From Foetidibacter luteolus (GTDB taxonomy: Bacteria; Bacteroidota; Bacteroidia; Chitinophagales; Chitinophagaceae): DNA of 64,000 nt. Shown here one piece after another: positions 8,875 through 18,316 of this stretch (positions are counted from its first letter, which is position 1; each line of letters begins with the position of its first letter). The stretch spans positions 21,350 through 85,349 of the forward strand of contig NZ_VVIP01000033.1 in assembly GCF_009650435.1 (NCBI RefSeq), in the 5' to 3' direction. The notes under the pieces were generated by a model. The model was given only the letters and a program-made list of their open reading frames with translations, was not told where the DNA came from and did no database searches. The translations under genes and the position numbers were made by a program.

Positions 8875-9315
8875 TTATTTCTTTTTAAAAGTGCTTATTT
8901 CGCCGTTCTTGTTAACCTCCAGTATCATGCTCTTATTGTTAATGCCAAGGCCAACATAGTAATGTACACTGTTGTCTGCTTCGTCGGTAAATTCAATGGC
9001 TTCGGTAATAGTCCAGCCGCCGTATTCTTTGCTGATGGTTTCAGAGGAACCTGCCGGTAGTTCGCTGAGTTTAATATGCCTGCTTTGGGCTACCATTTCA
9101 CCTTCTGTAGAGTAGTATACTTCCATGTTTTGGTTGCCGGATGTAAAGCTTATCTTGGTAAGCTGGTCAACAGTTTTTACTGTTACATTGGTGGCTTCAG
9201 GAAAGGCCTTGCTGAATGCGTTGGCGCCGGTAAATCCGTAAACTTTGTTACCGTTTGCCATTACGCTGGTTGCTAAACTGATGATGAGAGCTGAAGTGAT
9301 AAAAAACCTTTTCAT
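8875..9315 (-). CDS. small secreted PepSY-like (beta-lactamase-inhibitor-like) protein
   Basis: The 146-residue protein begins with a clear signal peptide (MKRFFITSALIISLATSVMA). The mature part follows the pattern of the PepSY-like family common in Bacteroidota: ANAFSKAFPEATNVTV, then KISFTSGNQNMEVYYSTEGEM as a strand pair, ELPAGSSETI, GGWTITEAIEF and a last strand pair ending in STFKKK. Such proteins are periplasmic and their function is mostly unknown. The 634-bp gap to its right holds only repeats and no convincing gene. Confidence 0.8.
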   Translation of the reverse strand: MKRFFITSALIISLATSVMANGNKVYGFTGANAFSKAFPEATNVTVKTVDQLTKISFTSGNQNMEVYYSTEGEMVAQSRHIKLSELPAGSSETISKEYGGWTITEAIEFTDEADNSVHYYVGLGINNKSMILEVNKNGEISTFKKK

Positions 9316-9556
9316 AAATGTTGTTTTAAAATTGAGTTAGATAATTTTCGTTTGATGCATAGTATAAGTCCAACGTGGTGCCAAAACGTGCCAGCCGGTA
9401 TAACTACATGAAAATCATTCTGTTTACAATCTATTAACAACTATATATGTGTCCGGTAATGAAACAAAATCCGTTCACTGCGGACGGTTTTGATACAATT
9501 GCGCGGCGTATAAAATCTATTTTGAGAATATTTATTTCAGGGGGTGTCCCCAAGCT

Positions 9557-9650
9557 GCGCAAGGGGCCGGGCTTTCCGCTCATACTCCGCCACAAAGCCC
9601 GGCTGCGAAGGCTTCAGCGGGGTAACCGCTTCAATCCCTCACCCAACAGC
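9557..9650 (+). repeat. dispersed GGGCTTTCCGCT-family repeat, copy 2
   Basis: GCCGGGCTTT (9566-9575) and AAAGCCCGGC (9594-9603) are perfect inverted arms around an 18-nt loop, followed by a GGGGTAACCGCTTCAATCCC block. The stretch resembles the element at 29685-29790 and shares GGGCTTTCCGCT and CAATCC with copies at 4905 and 45320. Confidence 0.8.
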
Positions 9651-9658
9651 CGGTTGCA

Positions 9659-9827
9659 GGTTACCGGTTGCAGGATGCCGGTCTGTTGAAGTTTAAAAGT
9701 CTTATAATTTGTTTGAACGATGAAGTGAAGAAGCTCATTCAACAGTTACCGGTTGCCAGTTGCTGGTTGCCAGTCTGTTGAAGTTTAAAAGGCTTATGAT
9801 TTGTTTGAATGATACAGTGCAAAAGCT
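9659..9827 (+). repeat. two direct copies of a ~90-bp unit rich in ACCGGTTGC words
   Basis: GTCTGTTGAAGTTTAAAAG recurs at 9681 and 9773, 92 bp apart. Each copy is followed by CTTATRATTTGTTTGAAYGAT and preceded by short ACCGGTTGCAGG/GGTTGCCAGTTG words. A related word cluster in the opposite orientation lies at 63888-63935. Confidence 0.85.
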
Positions 9828-9949
9828 CTTCAATACCCGCTGCTAATAGTAAACTTTAACAAATGAACATGGAACAACCAAAGCCACTATGCTCCACTTT
9901 ATTTTAATGCTTAACTTGTTGGTAAGTAATACTAATATCAAAACTATTT

Positions 9950-10198
9950 ATGGTAGATGATTTATGGAAGCATGTGAAAACAATTCCGGATGGCGAATAC
10001 TTTGAAATAAGCGGATTAAACATCTGGAATTGCAAATGGGAAAGTACTGGCGAAAGTGTTGAGGTTAAAGACCCGTTGTATGGGCAAACTCATCGTTTTA
10101 CCATTTATGAAATTCAAAATGAGCGGCGCAGGATACAATTTGCCGCAGGAGAATTTTCGAATTGCGTATGGGGTATCTATCAAAAAGAATGCAAGTGA
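9950..10198 (+). CDS. small hypothetical protein
   Basis: An 82-residue ORF starting at ATG 9950, without signal peptide or membrane segment. The composition is that of a small soluble beta-rich protein (PDGEYFEISGLNIWNCKWES, HRFTIYEIQ, GEFSNCVWGIY). No family is recognised. It ends 22 bp before the VOC protein on the same strand, which suggests co-transcription. It could still be a chance ORF, but its codon use looks normal. Confidence 0.55.
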   Translation: MVDDLWKHVKTIPDGEYFEISGLNIWNCKWESTGESVEVKDPLYGQTHRFTIYEIQNERRRIQFAAGEFSNCVWGIYQKECK

Positions 10199-10220
10199 TT
10201 TGCACCACTAAAACAATAAA

Positions 10221-10601
10221 ATGAGCATAGTACAATTCATTAATAGCGGCCCGCATTTGCCGGTACAAAACCTGCGTGCAACACTTGATTATTACCGGGA
10301 TAAACTGGGCTTTACAGATGAATGGGTCTTTGGTGAAAAAGACGGCGGTATAAGAAGGGACAGCCTGCGGCTTCTTTTTGCCGAAGACCCCGCTTTCGCC
10401 AGTAATATCAATAACAGCCGCCACCGGCTGCCGCTGCTATGGTTTGTTGAAAACATAGAGCAGGTATTTGCTGAGTTTAAGCAACGCCAAATTGAATTAG
10501 CCGAAGAATTAAGAACACATCCTTACCAGCTTAAGGAATTTGCTTTTATTGATATCAATGGGTATTACATCCGCGTAGCGGAAGCTATTGAACAGGAATA
10601 A
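10221..10601 (+). CDS. VOC superfamily (glyoxalase/bleomycin-resistance-like) protein
   Basis: The 126-residue protein has one vicinal-oxygen-chelate module pair: LPVQNLRATLDYYRDKLGF at the N-terminus, DSLRLLFAE in the middle, LWFVENIEQVFAEFKQR and a C-terminal KEFAFIDINGYYIRVAE, where the Glu is the usual metal position. Members include glyoxalase I, dioxygenases and antibiotic-binding proteins; single-module Bacteroidota members like this are usually uncharacterised. It is probably a dimer in the cytoplasm and is likely co-transcribed with the small ORF before it. Confidence 0.85.
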   Translation: MSIVQFINSGPHLPVQNLRATLDYYRDKLGFTDEWVFGEKDGGIRRDSLRLLFAEDPAFASNINNSRHRLPLLWFVENIEQVFAEFKQRQIELAEELRTHPYQLKEFAFIDINGYYIRVAEAIEQE

Positions 10602-10664
10602 TGCCAACCCTACTTTAATGATGCGCTACACTGGCGATGGCTTCACCCACAAGGCTGTCGCAGT

Positions 10665-10935
10665 TTATTTTCTTTTAGAAAACCTGGCCGCGAATGCAGC
10701 AGCGTCGTGCTGGGTAATCAGTACACAGTCTTTAGTCAGGCGTACATCAATTTCAATCATTTTATAACCACGCTCAATAGCCTGTTGCAAAGCCGGCAGG
10801 CCGTTCCGCGTTTATACTGTCCACCACGCCACCACGGTGGGCAATAAGATAGTAAGCAGTTTTATTAACGGTAGTTTGCGCAGCGCTATACCCGGTAATT
10901 GCGAGTGCGCAAATGAAAAAAAGCTTTTTTATGCG
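10665..10935 (-). pseudogene. remnant of an exported glycerophosphodiester phosphodiesterase
   Basis: The minus strand encodes a signal-peptide-like start (KKLFFICALAITGYSAAQ) whose first codon is now ATA (10933-10935). It continues into TAYYLIAHRGGVVDS and NAER, then shifts frame near 10800 and goes on as GLPALQQAIERGYKMIEIDV, RLTKDCVLITQHDA, and stops at 10665. HRGG, E-x-D and the HD motif are hallmarks of the GDPD/GlpQ family, which hydrolyses glycerophosphodiesters to glycerol 3-phosphate. Three lesions are visible: a lost start codon, a frameshift, and loss of the C-terminal two thirds (about 90 codons left of roughly 250-300). The rest of 10602-11745 holds two dispersed repeats and no gene I can support. 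Confidence 0.85.
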
Positions 10936-11032
10936 TTAGCGTGTGGCGGTAAAGTTATGCTTCCCGGGTAAACAAAATATTAATTGCGGGTTATGTGTAG
11001 CCATGCATTTCATGCATGGGGCAGAAGAGTGG

Positions 11033-11100
11033 TTATGGGCCCGGCAGGAGGAGCCACTATGAGGCGTCGTTGCGTCGCACTCGTTAACGCCTTGTTCTCT
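11033..11100 (-). repeat. TGCGACGCAA-family dispersed repeat
   Basis: TTATGGGCCCGGCAGGAG, CACTATGAGGC and TTGCGTCGCACTCGT match, on the minus strand, the family consensus (GTACAAGAG-TGCGACGCAA ... GCCGGGCCCATAA). Confidence 0.85.
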
Positions 11101-11337
11101 ATTCCCCATAGTACAACAGGCTTTAGTTGTTTAAAGTTTGTTTGTGGCCTGGATAGCTGCCCACTGAAACAAGTGTGAAGATCACACCGGGAATTCGTCT
11201 GGGGGTATTAATGGTTTGGCCATTCGGCATAAGGCATATTTCTAAGCTATTTTGCAATAGAAAAATGATGGGGTACACAGCCTGAGAACTGTTTAAATTT
11301 AGTTTTGAAGATTTTGCATAAAACCAGAGCCGCCATT

Positions 11338-11410
11338 ATAGCCGAACGATGAAAGGATTGCGACGCAAGAGGCGATGCCATGAAAAACCGCTGCTGGTAT
11401 CCAAAAGAAT
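11338..11410 (+). repeat. TGCGACGCAA-family dispersed repeat
   Basis: CCGAACGATGAAAGGATTGC, GACGCAAGAGGCGATGCC and GCTGGTATCC match copies at 48940, 51890 and 57060. Together with the copy at 11033 it brackets 240 bp without a gene. Nothing else is recognisable between 11411 and the tyrS stop. Confidence 0.88.
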
Positions 11411-11745
11411 TGTCTTTGAAACGACTTCTTATAGTTACAGGGGGGAGATATGGGTACATAAGCATAAATAAAAAAGAAAGCACCAAGTTTGGTTCAGTAT
11501 CTTCCTAATTGCTTATTCCGATACTTTTCCTAACCCGATGCTTCCGTGGCTTCATTGCCTTTTTACAGGCATTTCCACCTCAAGATGCATTCAATCTTTT
11601 TACAGATATTCTGCTCCTCAATTGTACATTGAAGATACGTTTACCTATAGCGGGAATCCAAAAAAATCAACTGTTTGTTTTACACCCGTTACGCACTTTA
11701 TATGCAGGTTTTACACAGCTAAAAGCAGGTTGTAAAAGAGGTTGT

Positions 11746-13023
11746 TCAGGCTATTTTAACAAGATAGGGATTACGCCTGCCTTTCTGCACCAGGATGTAC
11801 TGTTGGTGCAGCAACTTTGATTCGTTAATTATTTCCTGCACACTGTCAACTTTTATCCTGTTAATGCTGATACCCCCATTTTGCAACATCTTTCTTGCTT
11901 CGCCTTTACTGGCAAGAATACCCGTTTCGGCCAGGAAACTTACGATATCTATGCCTTCCTTTATTTTAGTGCGTGGAAAATCAAATTTCTCAACGCCTTC
12001 CATCCCTTCCAGGTCTTCCACGCTAAGGCTTTCTGCCGGGGCGGTTTTGTTGGCGAATATTTTTTCAGTTGTTTCTGTTGCTTTCAAATACTCATCCTCT
12101 CCATGAACAAAAATGGTAATGGCTTTTGCCAGCGTTTTTTGCAGAATGCGCTGAGAAGCATCTTTTTCATGTGCTGTAATCAGCTCATCAATTTCCCCTT
12201 TGCCTAAAAAGGTGAAAATCTTAATCCACTTTTTGGCATCTTCATCTGTAGCAGTTAACCAAAACTGGTAAAATTTAAAAGCATGAGTTTTTTCCGGATC
12301 AAGCCAAACATTGCCCTGCTCGGTTTTACCGAATTTGCCACCATCGCTTTTGGTAAGCAAAGGGCAGGTAAAGGCAAAGGCTTGTCCGCCTGCTTTACGG
12401 CGTATCAATTCTGTACCGGTAGTAATGTTTCCCCACTGGTCGCTGCCGCCCATTTGCAGCTTGCAGTTATGGTGCTGGTACAGCCAGTAAAAGTCGTAAC
12501 CCTGCATAAGCTGGTAAGCAAACTCAGTATAGCTGATGCCGGTTTCTCCTTCGATCCTTTTTTTCACACTGTCTTTTGCCATCATGTAATTAACGGTAAT
12601 GTGTTTGCCGGTATCGCGTAAAAAATCAATGAAGGATATGCCTTTAAACCAGTCATAGTTGTTTACCATAACAGCGGCATTGGGTTTGACTGTGTCAAAA
12701 TCAAGATAGCGGGAAAGCTGTTTTTTGATGCCGTCAAGATTTTTGTTCAACTGTTCTTCGTTCAGCAAATTGCGTTCATCACTTCTGCCGCTCGGGTCGC
12801 CAATCATGCCGGTGGCGCCGCCTACCAGTGCAAAAGGCTTGTGGCCAGCCCGTTGCAGGTGCACCAATAGTAATATTGGCACCAGGCTTCCAATATGCAG
12901 GCTGTCAGCAGTAGGGTCAAAGCCAATGTAAGCTGCCGTCATTTCTTTGTTTAACTGTTCTTCTGTACCAGGCATTATATCCTGTATCATACCTCTCCAG
13001 CGTAACTCTTCAACCAGGTTCAT
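11746..13023 (-). CDS. tyrS: tyrosyl-tRNA synthetase
   Basis: The 425-residue class Ic synthetase charges tRNA-Tyr with tyrosine in the cytoplasm. Visible signatures are the HIGH-box variant HIGS (about residues 43-46) after IGFDPTADSL, the tyrosine-pocket segment YTEFAYQLMQGYDF, QMGGSDQWGNI, and the KMSKS-equivalent KFGKTEQG (about 231). The C-terminal S4-like RNA-binding domain covers about 355-425 (ASKGEARKMLQNGGISINRIK). Length is that of bacterial TyrS. It is divergent from the C25 peptidase gene. Confidence 0.98.
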   Translation of the reverse strand: MNLVEELRWRGMIQDIMPGTEEQLNKEMTAAYIGFDPTADSLHIGSLVPILLLVHLQRAGHKPFALVGGATGMIGDPSGRSDERNLLNEEQLNKNLDGIKKQLSRYLDFDTVKPNAAVMVNNYDWFKGISFIDFLRDTGKHITVNYMMAKDSVKKRIEGETGISYTEFAYQLMQGYDFYWLYQHHNCKLQMGGSDQWGNITTGTELIRRKAGGQAFAFTCPLLTKSDGGKFGKTEQGNVWLDPEKTHAFKFYQFWLTATDEDAKKWIKIFTFLGKGEIDELITAHEKDASQRILQKTLAKAITIFVHGEDEYLKATETTEKIFANKTAPAESLSVEDLEGMEGVEKFDFPRTKIKEGIDIVSFLAETGILASKGEARKMLQNGGISINRIKVDSVQEIINESKLLHQQYILVQKGRRNPYLVKIA

Positions 13024-13039
13024 TGCATGAAATTTTGCG

Positions 13040-13047
13040 CAAAAGTA
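13040..13047 (-). promoter_or_regulatory. putative -7 box for tyrS
   Basis: Minus-strand TACTTTTG matches TAnnTTTG exactly and lies 17 bp before the tyrS ATG. No well-spaced -33 TTG is obvious. Confidence 0.45.
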
Positions 13048-13197
13048 AGTACTTGGCAGGTATGCTCACAGTGTAAAGCAACTTCTTTTTAATCCTTAAT
13101 TAATGGCTTGGTTGATGAGTGTTAAAATAAAAGAGCGCAATTTTGTATTCTATTATCACAAAAAAATCCATGTCTAATATCCTCAAACTCTAAGAAA

Positions 13198-16100
13198 ATG
13201 CCACGAAGATTATTAGCCGTCCTGCTGCTTGCCCTCTGTTACTGCTCTGCGTATTCTCAATCATACCGTAACGAGTGGATAGACTTCAACAAGACCTACT
13301 ATAAGTTCAAGATAGGCCCATTTGGTTTTGATATAGTGAATGCACCTGTAAAAAAAGGGGTTGTTCGTATTTCCCAGGCTTCTCTTACCTCCGCTGGTAT
13401 TGGCTATATACCATTTGAGCAGTTGCAGCTATGGCATAACGGCGAGGAAGTAATGCTCTATACATCCAAACCTGCAGGTGTGCCTGGTGCCGGCGATTAC
13501 ATAGAATTCTGGGGAGAAATAAATGACGGCAAAATAGACCGGGATTTATACAGGCAACCGGATTACCAGTTATCCGATTACTGGAGCATGCAAACCGATA
13601 CCGCAGCCTATTTTTTTACTGTTAATACTTCCGGTAACAATAAGCGGTACACAAATGCTGCCAACAATGCGGCCACAGCCAGCATACAGCCCGAAGCAAA
13701 CTTCATGTATAAAATTGGCCGCTATTACAGGTTTGATATTAATCCCGGGCTTGCCGCGGTAGCCAGCACAAACCTTTACTCTTCATCATACGACCGTGGT
13801 GAAATGTGGGTTAGCAGGCCCACCAGGCCTGTAGCTTGTGGATGCGGCCAGGGTCCTATACCACAAAGTTTTCTAGATTTACATGCGGATGCAAATGGCG
13901 CTGCAATGACATTGAAAATAAACGCCGTTGGTGCAGCCTTAAATCCGCGTAAAGTAAAAGTGAGCATTAATGGGGACGAGGTTAGCCAGTTTACCATGAA
14001 TTACTTCAATACCTCATCTCCCGAAATAAAGAATATAGCTGTTTCAAAAATACAGAACGACCAGGCAACGGTGGTGATTGAAAATTTAAGCGGCGGAACC
14101 AGTGACCTTATGAATGTGGCTACTGTTGAACTAACCTATCCCCGTCTATTTGATTTCGGCGGCGCCAGCAGCTTTGAATTTTCATTACCGGCATCTGATA
14201 CCGGCAGGTTAATTAGTGTAAGCAATTTTAGCAATACCTCGGGGCTACCGGTTTTATTGGATATGGCCAATGGAAAGAGATATGTAGCAGTGGCAGGGTC
14301 TGGAAGTACATGGCGGTTCTTACTGAATGCGTCTTCTGTTGATTATAAGCTTGTAATGGTAAGAAGTGATGGCTCCGCGGCACAGGCGGCAACAGGGTTT
14401 GAAACCCGCAAATTTGTAAATTATCAGAAAGCCAGCAGCCAGGGTGACTACCTTATTATCAGCAATCCGATTCTTTACGGAACCGGATCGGATAACTACG
14501 TTGAACAATACAGGGCATACCGCAGTTCTGACGCAGGCGGTGGCTTTAACGCCAAATTGATAGATGTAAACGAACTTACCGACCAGTTTGCATATGGTAT
14601 TAAAAAGCACCCTCTTGCCATCAAGAATTTTCTCCGTTACGCCAGGAAAAATTTTTCTGAAGCTCCCAGGATGGTTTTCCTGCTTGGTAAAGGTGTTGAT
14701 TATGCCAGCTACCGGAAGAATGAGAGTAATGCTGTGGCCGACAAGACGAACCTTGTACCCACCTGGGGGTATCCAGGGTCTGACAACCTGATGTGTTCTG
14801 AAGATATGAACCCGGTGGTTGCTACACCGGTAGGCAGGCTTTCGGCTGCTACGCCCGCAGAAGTAGGTAATTACCTGAAAAAGATTATGGAGTATGAAGC
14901 ATCTCAAAGCAGTGGCCCCAACACTATTGATGAAAAAGCCTGGATGCGTAATGTATTACATTTAACGGGCGCAAGCGATGCTGTTTTAGGCTCCACGCTT
15001 GACGCGTATAATGATAACTACAAAAAAATTATCAGCGACACACTGTTTGGCGGTGTGGTAACCAGCTTTAGCAAAACCGCCGATCCTGCCAGCTATCCTA
15101 AAGCAATCATAAACTTTAAGTCTGTTTACGAACAAGGGGCCAGCCTTGTAGAATATTTTGGCCACTCGTCTCAAACCAGCCTCGACTTTAGCTTAAGTAA
15201 CCCGAACGAATACAACAATAAAGGTAAATACCCTCTTTTTATAGTGAATGGGTGTTTAGCCGGAAACATTTTTGGCTTTGAGCAGGAAAGGCTTAATATT
15301 CGTTCAACAACTTCGGAAAAATTTGTTTTTGAGCCGGCCAGAGGTGCCATCGGCTATATTGCGACCACCAGTTTTGGTGCTGTGCCCTATCTTGACGCGT
15401 TCACTAAAAATTATTATACAGCCATAGCCAAAACCAAATATGGCAAACCGGTTAGTGAAATTTCGCAGGAGGCCATTTCTCAAACCTTAAGCCAACTGGG
15501 CATCTTTGATTTCTTCGCCCGTATTCACGCAGAACAATACGAATTTCATGGCGACCCGGCTTTAAAAATGAATAGTTTTGATTTGCCTGATTACGCGATA
15601 GATTCAAGCCGCATACAGATAGCTAAATCCATATCAGTAGCAGATGAAGTTTTGCCGGTAAAAGTTAGCGTGTATAACCTGGGGCGTATTTCTGCTGATT
15701 CTGTAACATTGAATTTCTACAGAAAGTTTCCTTCAGGCGACAGCGTTTTCATCTTCAGCAAAAAAATGAGACCGGTAGCATCTTCGGCTTCAATTGAGGT
15801 GAAATTGCCCATTATTGCTAACAGGGATAAAGGGATTGGCTTCATCACGGTATTTATTGATGAAGAAAATAAATTGGCTGAAGTAACAGAGAATAACAAT
15901 GTGGCTACAGCTTCCTTCAAGATTATCGGTAGTGATGTAAAGCCTGTTTATCCTTATAATTATTCAATTGTAACGGGCAATTCCGTTCAACTGATAGGTT
16001 CAACCGCTGATGCGCTTGAGAAGGAGCAGGATTACATTATTGAAATGGATACAACAGCTCTCTTCAATTCCCCTTTCAAGCAAACGATTTATAAAACTAC

Positions 16101-18105
16101 AGCCGGGGGATTGGTTGAAGCCGGCACTGTTGCACTTACACTCAACAATACTGTATATTACTGGCGCATTGCGGCCAACGACAGTGAGCCCAATTGGAAT
16201 GTATCATCATTCACACATATCCAGGGTGGCAACAAAGGCTTTATGCAGGCGCATTTTTACCAGCATACCAAATCTATATTGGATGGGTTATTGCTGGATA
16301 GCGCTTCACGCAAGTATAGTTTTGCCCACACCTTATCGAATGTTTTTGTGCAGCAATCCATTTATCCATACAGCGGTACAGAGGAATTCCACTTCAGTAC
16401 GCAGGTTAATGGTACCGTAATTGCAGCCAGCGCATGTATCGGCAATTCAATGATATTTCATGTGCTTGATTCTTTAAGCCTCAAGCCCATGCCAAATCCA
16501 TCACAGGCATTTAATTCGGCATGGGTTTGTTCGCCACTGCGGTTAAACAATTTTGAATTCTATAGCACTTACCCGGAAGCAAGGAAAAATGCTATGGACT
16601 TCCTGGATGCCGTTCCAAACGGTTCTTACGTAATTGCAAAACGTATTTACGACGCTGGTAATGCCGATTGGGCTCCTACGGATTGGGCATCAGACACAGC
16701 CTTGTATGGAGCGGGTAATTCACTGTATCACAGGTTTAAGCAGCAAGGCGTTAACCTTGATCCTTATACTTATCCAAGAACATTTGTTGCGGTATATAAA
16801 AAGAATGACGGCAATCGTTTTGCTCCTGTTGTACAATTTTCAGAAGGTCTGTACGACCGTGTAAACCTATCTGTTAACATCCCTGCTTCAGACACGATCG
16901 GCTATATAACTTCCCCACTATTTGGCCCCGGTAAAGCGTTCAGCAAGTTTAAATGGGATGGCCCCGCGCTTGATGGTGTTGATTCCATTGCTTATGAAAT
17001 AACAGGTGTTAAGGCTAATGGCGAAACCAACGTACTTTATACTGTTGATGGCGATACCAGGGAATTTGATATTTCATCCATAGATGCTTCTGCTTATCCA
17101 TATCTTAAGCTCAGGATGAAAAATGCTGATGGCGTTAAAGCAACACCATACCAGTTGGAAAAATGGTCGGTTGAATACCAGCCATACCCGGAAGGCGCTA
17201 TTGCACCTAACCTGGCATTCGATATTCCTTCATTGATACATTACAATCACGGTATTAACAAAATGAAGGATACTTTGAAGGGTGTGGTTGCTTTCAAAAA
17301 TATCAGCGATGCAAACTTTACAAGCCAGCTTAAAGTAAAACTGGTACTGTACGACAGCCTGGGCAACGCGATTGAATATGTCGTAAAGCCAACCAGGGTG
17401 CTGGCTGCAGGCGACACTGCGCTTATCTCCTTTGCAATAGATATATCTGCGCTTGAAGGTGTATACAATCTTTACCTGCATGTAAACCCCGATAAAGCCG
17501 AAGCTGAGCAGTATTATTTCAATAATTACCTGTACCAGTATGTAAAAATTGAAAGAGACTATACACTTCCTGTTAAGCTTGCAAGTTTCAAAGCTGTTCC
17601 CGCAGGTAAAAATGTTCAGGTGAAGTGGGAAGTAACTGACGAGAAAAACCTTGACCATTACGAGGTTCTCTTTAGCAGCAACGGAAGATCATTCTCCGCT
17701 ATCGGAACAGTAAACGCTGAACACAACAATGTGGCCGGAAAGTATGCATACAGCCTTCTGCATACCAGCCCTGTAAGCGGCAAAAATTACTACCGTCTTA
17801 AAATGGTTGATAAGGATGGCATGACCACTTACTCCAACATCGAAATAGTAAGCCTGGGCCAGGTAACTGCAACAATGGCTTATCCTAATCCATTCAGCCA
17901 ATACCTGAATGTTTCAGTGGCCAGGCAGGATAACGGCAGGTCTGTTGTAAGGCTGTTCAACGTGCAGGGACAAATGCTGCGGCAGCAAACCTTTGTTAAC
18001 AATGTCTCTTTAAACGTAGCCAATCTTGCTTCGGGAACTTATATTGTACAGGTGGATGACGGGAACGAGATAAAAACATTCAAAGTGCAAAAACACCATT
18101 ATTAA
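13198..18105 (+). CDS. C25 (gingipain-family) cysteine peptidase with type IX secretion sorting domain
   Basis: This 1635-residue protein opens with a signal peptide (LLAVLLLALCYCSAYS). A long beta-rich N-terminal part (about 25-410) precedes the C25 catalytic domain (about 417-800). The expected dyad is visible: His656 in EYFGHSS and Cys686 in IVNGCLAGN, with GDPAL closing the domain. CARDB-like beta domains follow (about 800-915 and 1335-1460), with FN3-like stretches between. A type A C-terminal sorting domain (about 1555-1635: YPNPFSQYLNVSV, LASGTYIVQV) directs it through the type IX secretion system to the surface. It could be PorU-related, since PorU is also C25, but the extra CARDB modules fit a secreted or surface peptidase better. 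A strong terminator follows. Confidence 0.9.
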   Translation: MPRRLLAVLLLALCYCSAYSQSYRNEWIDFNKTYYKFKIGPFGFDIVNAPVKKGVVRISQASLTSAGIGYIPFEQLQLWHNGEEVMLYTSKPAGVPGAGDYIEFWGEINDGKIDRDLYRQPDYQLSDYWSMQTDTAAYFFTVNTSGNNKRYTNAANNAATASIQPEANFMYKIGRYYRFDINPGLAAVASTNLYSSSYDRGEMWVSRPTRPVACGCGQGPIPQSFLDLHADANGAAMTLKINAVGAALNPRKVKVSINGDEVSQFTMNYFNTSSPEIKNIAVSKIQNDQATVVIENLSGGTSDLMNVATVELTYPRLFDFGGASSFEFSLPASDTGRLISVSNFSNTSGLPVLLDMANGKRYVAVAGSGSTWRFLLNASSVDYKLVMVRSDGSAAQAATGFETRKFVNYQKASSQGDYLIISNPILYGTGSDNYVEQYRAYRSSDAGGGFNAKLIDVNELTDQFAYGIKKHPLAIKNFLRYARKNFSEAPRMVFLLGKGVDYASYRKNESNAVADKTNLVPTWGYPGSDNLMCSEDMNPVVATPVGRLSAATPAEVGNYLKKIMEYEASQSSGPNTIDEKAWMRNVLHLTGASDAVLGSTLDAYNDNYKKIISDTLFGGVVTSFSKTADPASYPKAIINFKSVYEQGASLVEYFGHSSQTSLDFSLSNPNEYNNKGKYPLFIVNGCLAGNIFGFEQERLNIRSTTSEKFVFEPARGAIGYIATTSFGAVPYLDAFTKNYYTAIAKTKYGKPVSEISQEAISQTLSQLGIFDFFARIHAEQYEFHGDPALKMNSFDLPDYAIDSSRIQIAKSISVADEVLPVKVSVYNLGRISADSVTLNFYRKFPSGDSVFIFSKKMRPVASSASIEVKLPIIANRDKGIGFITVFIDEENKLAEVTENNNVATASFKIIGSDVKPVYPYNYSIVTGNSVQLIGSTADALEKEQDYIIEMDTTALFNSPFKQTIYKTTAGGLVEAGTVALTLNNTVYYWRIAANDSEPNWNVSSFTHIQGGNKGFMQAHFYQHTKSILDGLLLDSASRKYSFAHTLSNVFVQQSIYPYSGTEEFHFSTQVNGTVIAASACIGNSMIFHVLDSLSLKPMPNPSQAFNSAWVCSPLRLNNFEFYSTYPEARKNAMDFLDAVPNGSYVIAKRIYDAGNADWAPTDWASDTALYGAGNSLYHRFKQQGVNLDPYTYPRTFVAVYKKNDGNRFAPVVQFSEGLYDRVNLSVNIPASDTIGYITSPLFGPGKAFSKFKWDGPALDGVDSIAYEITGVKANGETNVLYTVDGDTREFDISSIDASAYPYLKLRMKNADGVKATPYQLEKWSVEYQPYPEGAIAPNLAFDIPSLIHYNHGINKMKDTLKGVVAFKNISDANFTSQLKVKLVLYDSLGNAIEYVVKPTRVLAAGDTALISFAIDISALEGVYNLYLHVNPDKAEAEQYYFNNYLYQYVKIERDYTLPVKLASFKAVPAGKNVQVKWEVTDEKNLDHYEVLFSSNGRSFSAIGTVNAEHNNVAGKYAYSLLHTSPVSGKNYYRLKMVDKDGMTTYSNIEIVSLGQVTATMAYPNPFSQYLNVSVARQDNGRSVVRLFNVQGQMLRQQTFVNNVSLNVANLASGTYIVQVDDGNEIKTFKVQKHHY

Positions 18106-18131
18106 GTTAAAATATGTTTTTAGGGTGAAAC

Positions 18132-18168
18132 AAAAAGGCCGGCTGCAGTAATGCAGGCCGGTCTTTTG
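18132..18168 (+). terminator. intrinsic terminator after the C25 peptidase gene
   Basis: GGCCGGCTGCA and TGCAGGCCGGTC form a stem with one bulge and a short loop, followed by CTTTTGTT. Confidence 0.8.
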
Positions 18169-18186
18169 TTACGAATCTTTTTGTAC

Positions 18187-18250
18187 TTAGCTGTCCCGAA
18201 CGTCGGGACTACTATTAAGCGTCCCTTGTGTCACTTGTACGTCAGGAATA
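18187..18250 (-). repeat. TGCGACGCAA-family variant, left of the porin gene
   Basis: Its reverse complement shares GTACAAGTGACACAA, GACGCTTAATAGTAGTCCCG and CGTTCGGGACAG with the copy at 19683-19765, giving inverted copies on both sides of the porin gene. Confidence 0.85.
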
Positions 18251-18316
18251 CTACTCAACAGCCTACCCACAGGAAAAAAATCTAAGAACATATCATCTTT
18301 CTCTCCCCGTGCTGGA

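Noticed and set aside
9447..9689. 80-codon plus-strand ORF
   Set aside because: It runs through the GGGCTTTCCGCT repeat and the tandem unit and has no protein-like pattern.
11247..11486. 79-codon minus-strand ORF (ASQSFHRSAIMA-like), with similar ORFs at 51737-52033 and 57030-57233
   Set aside because: All three are translations of the TGCGACGCAA dispersed repeat, not genes.
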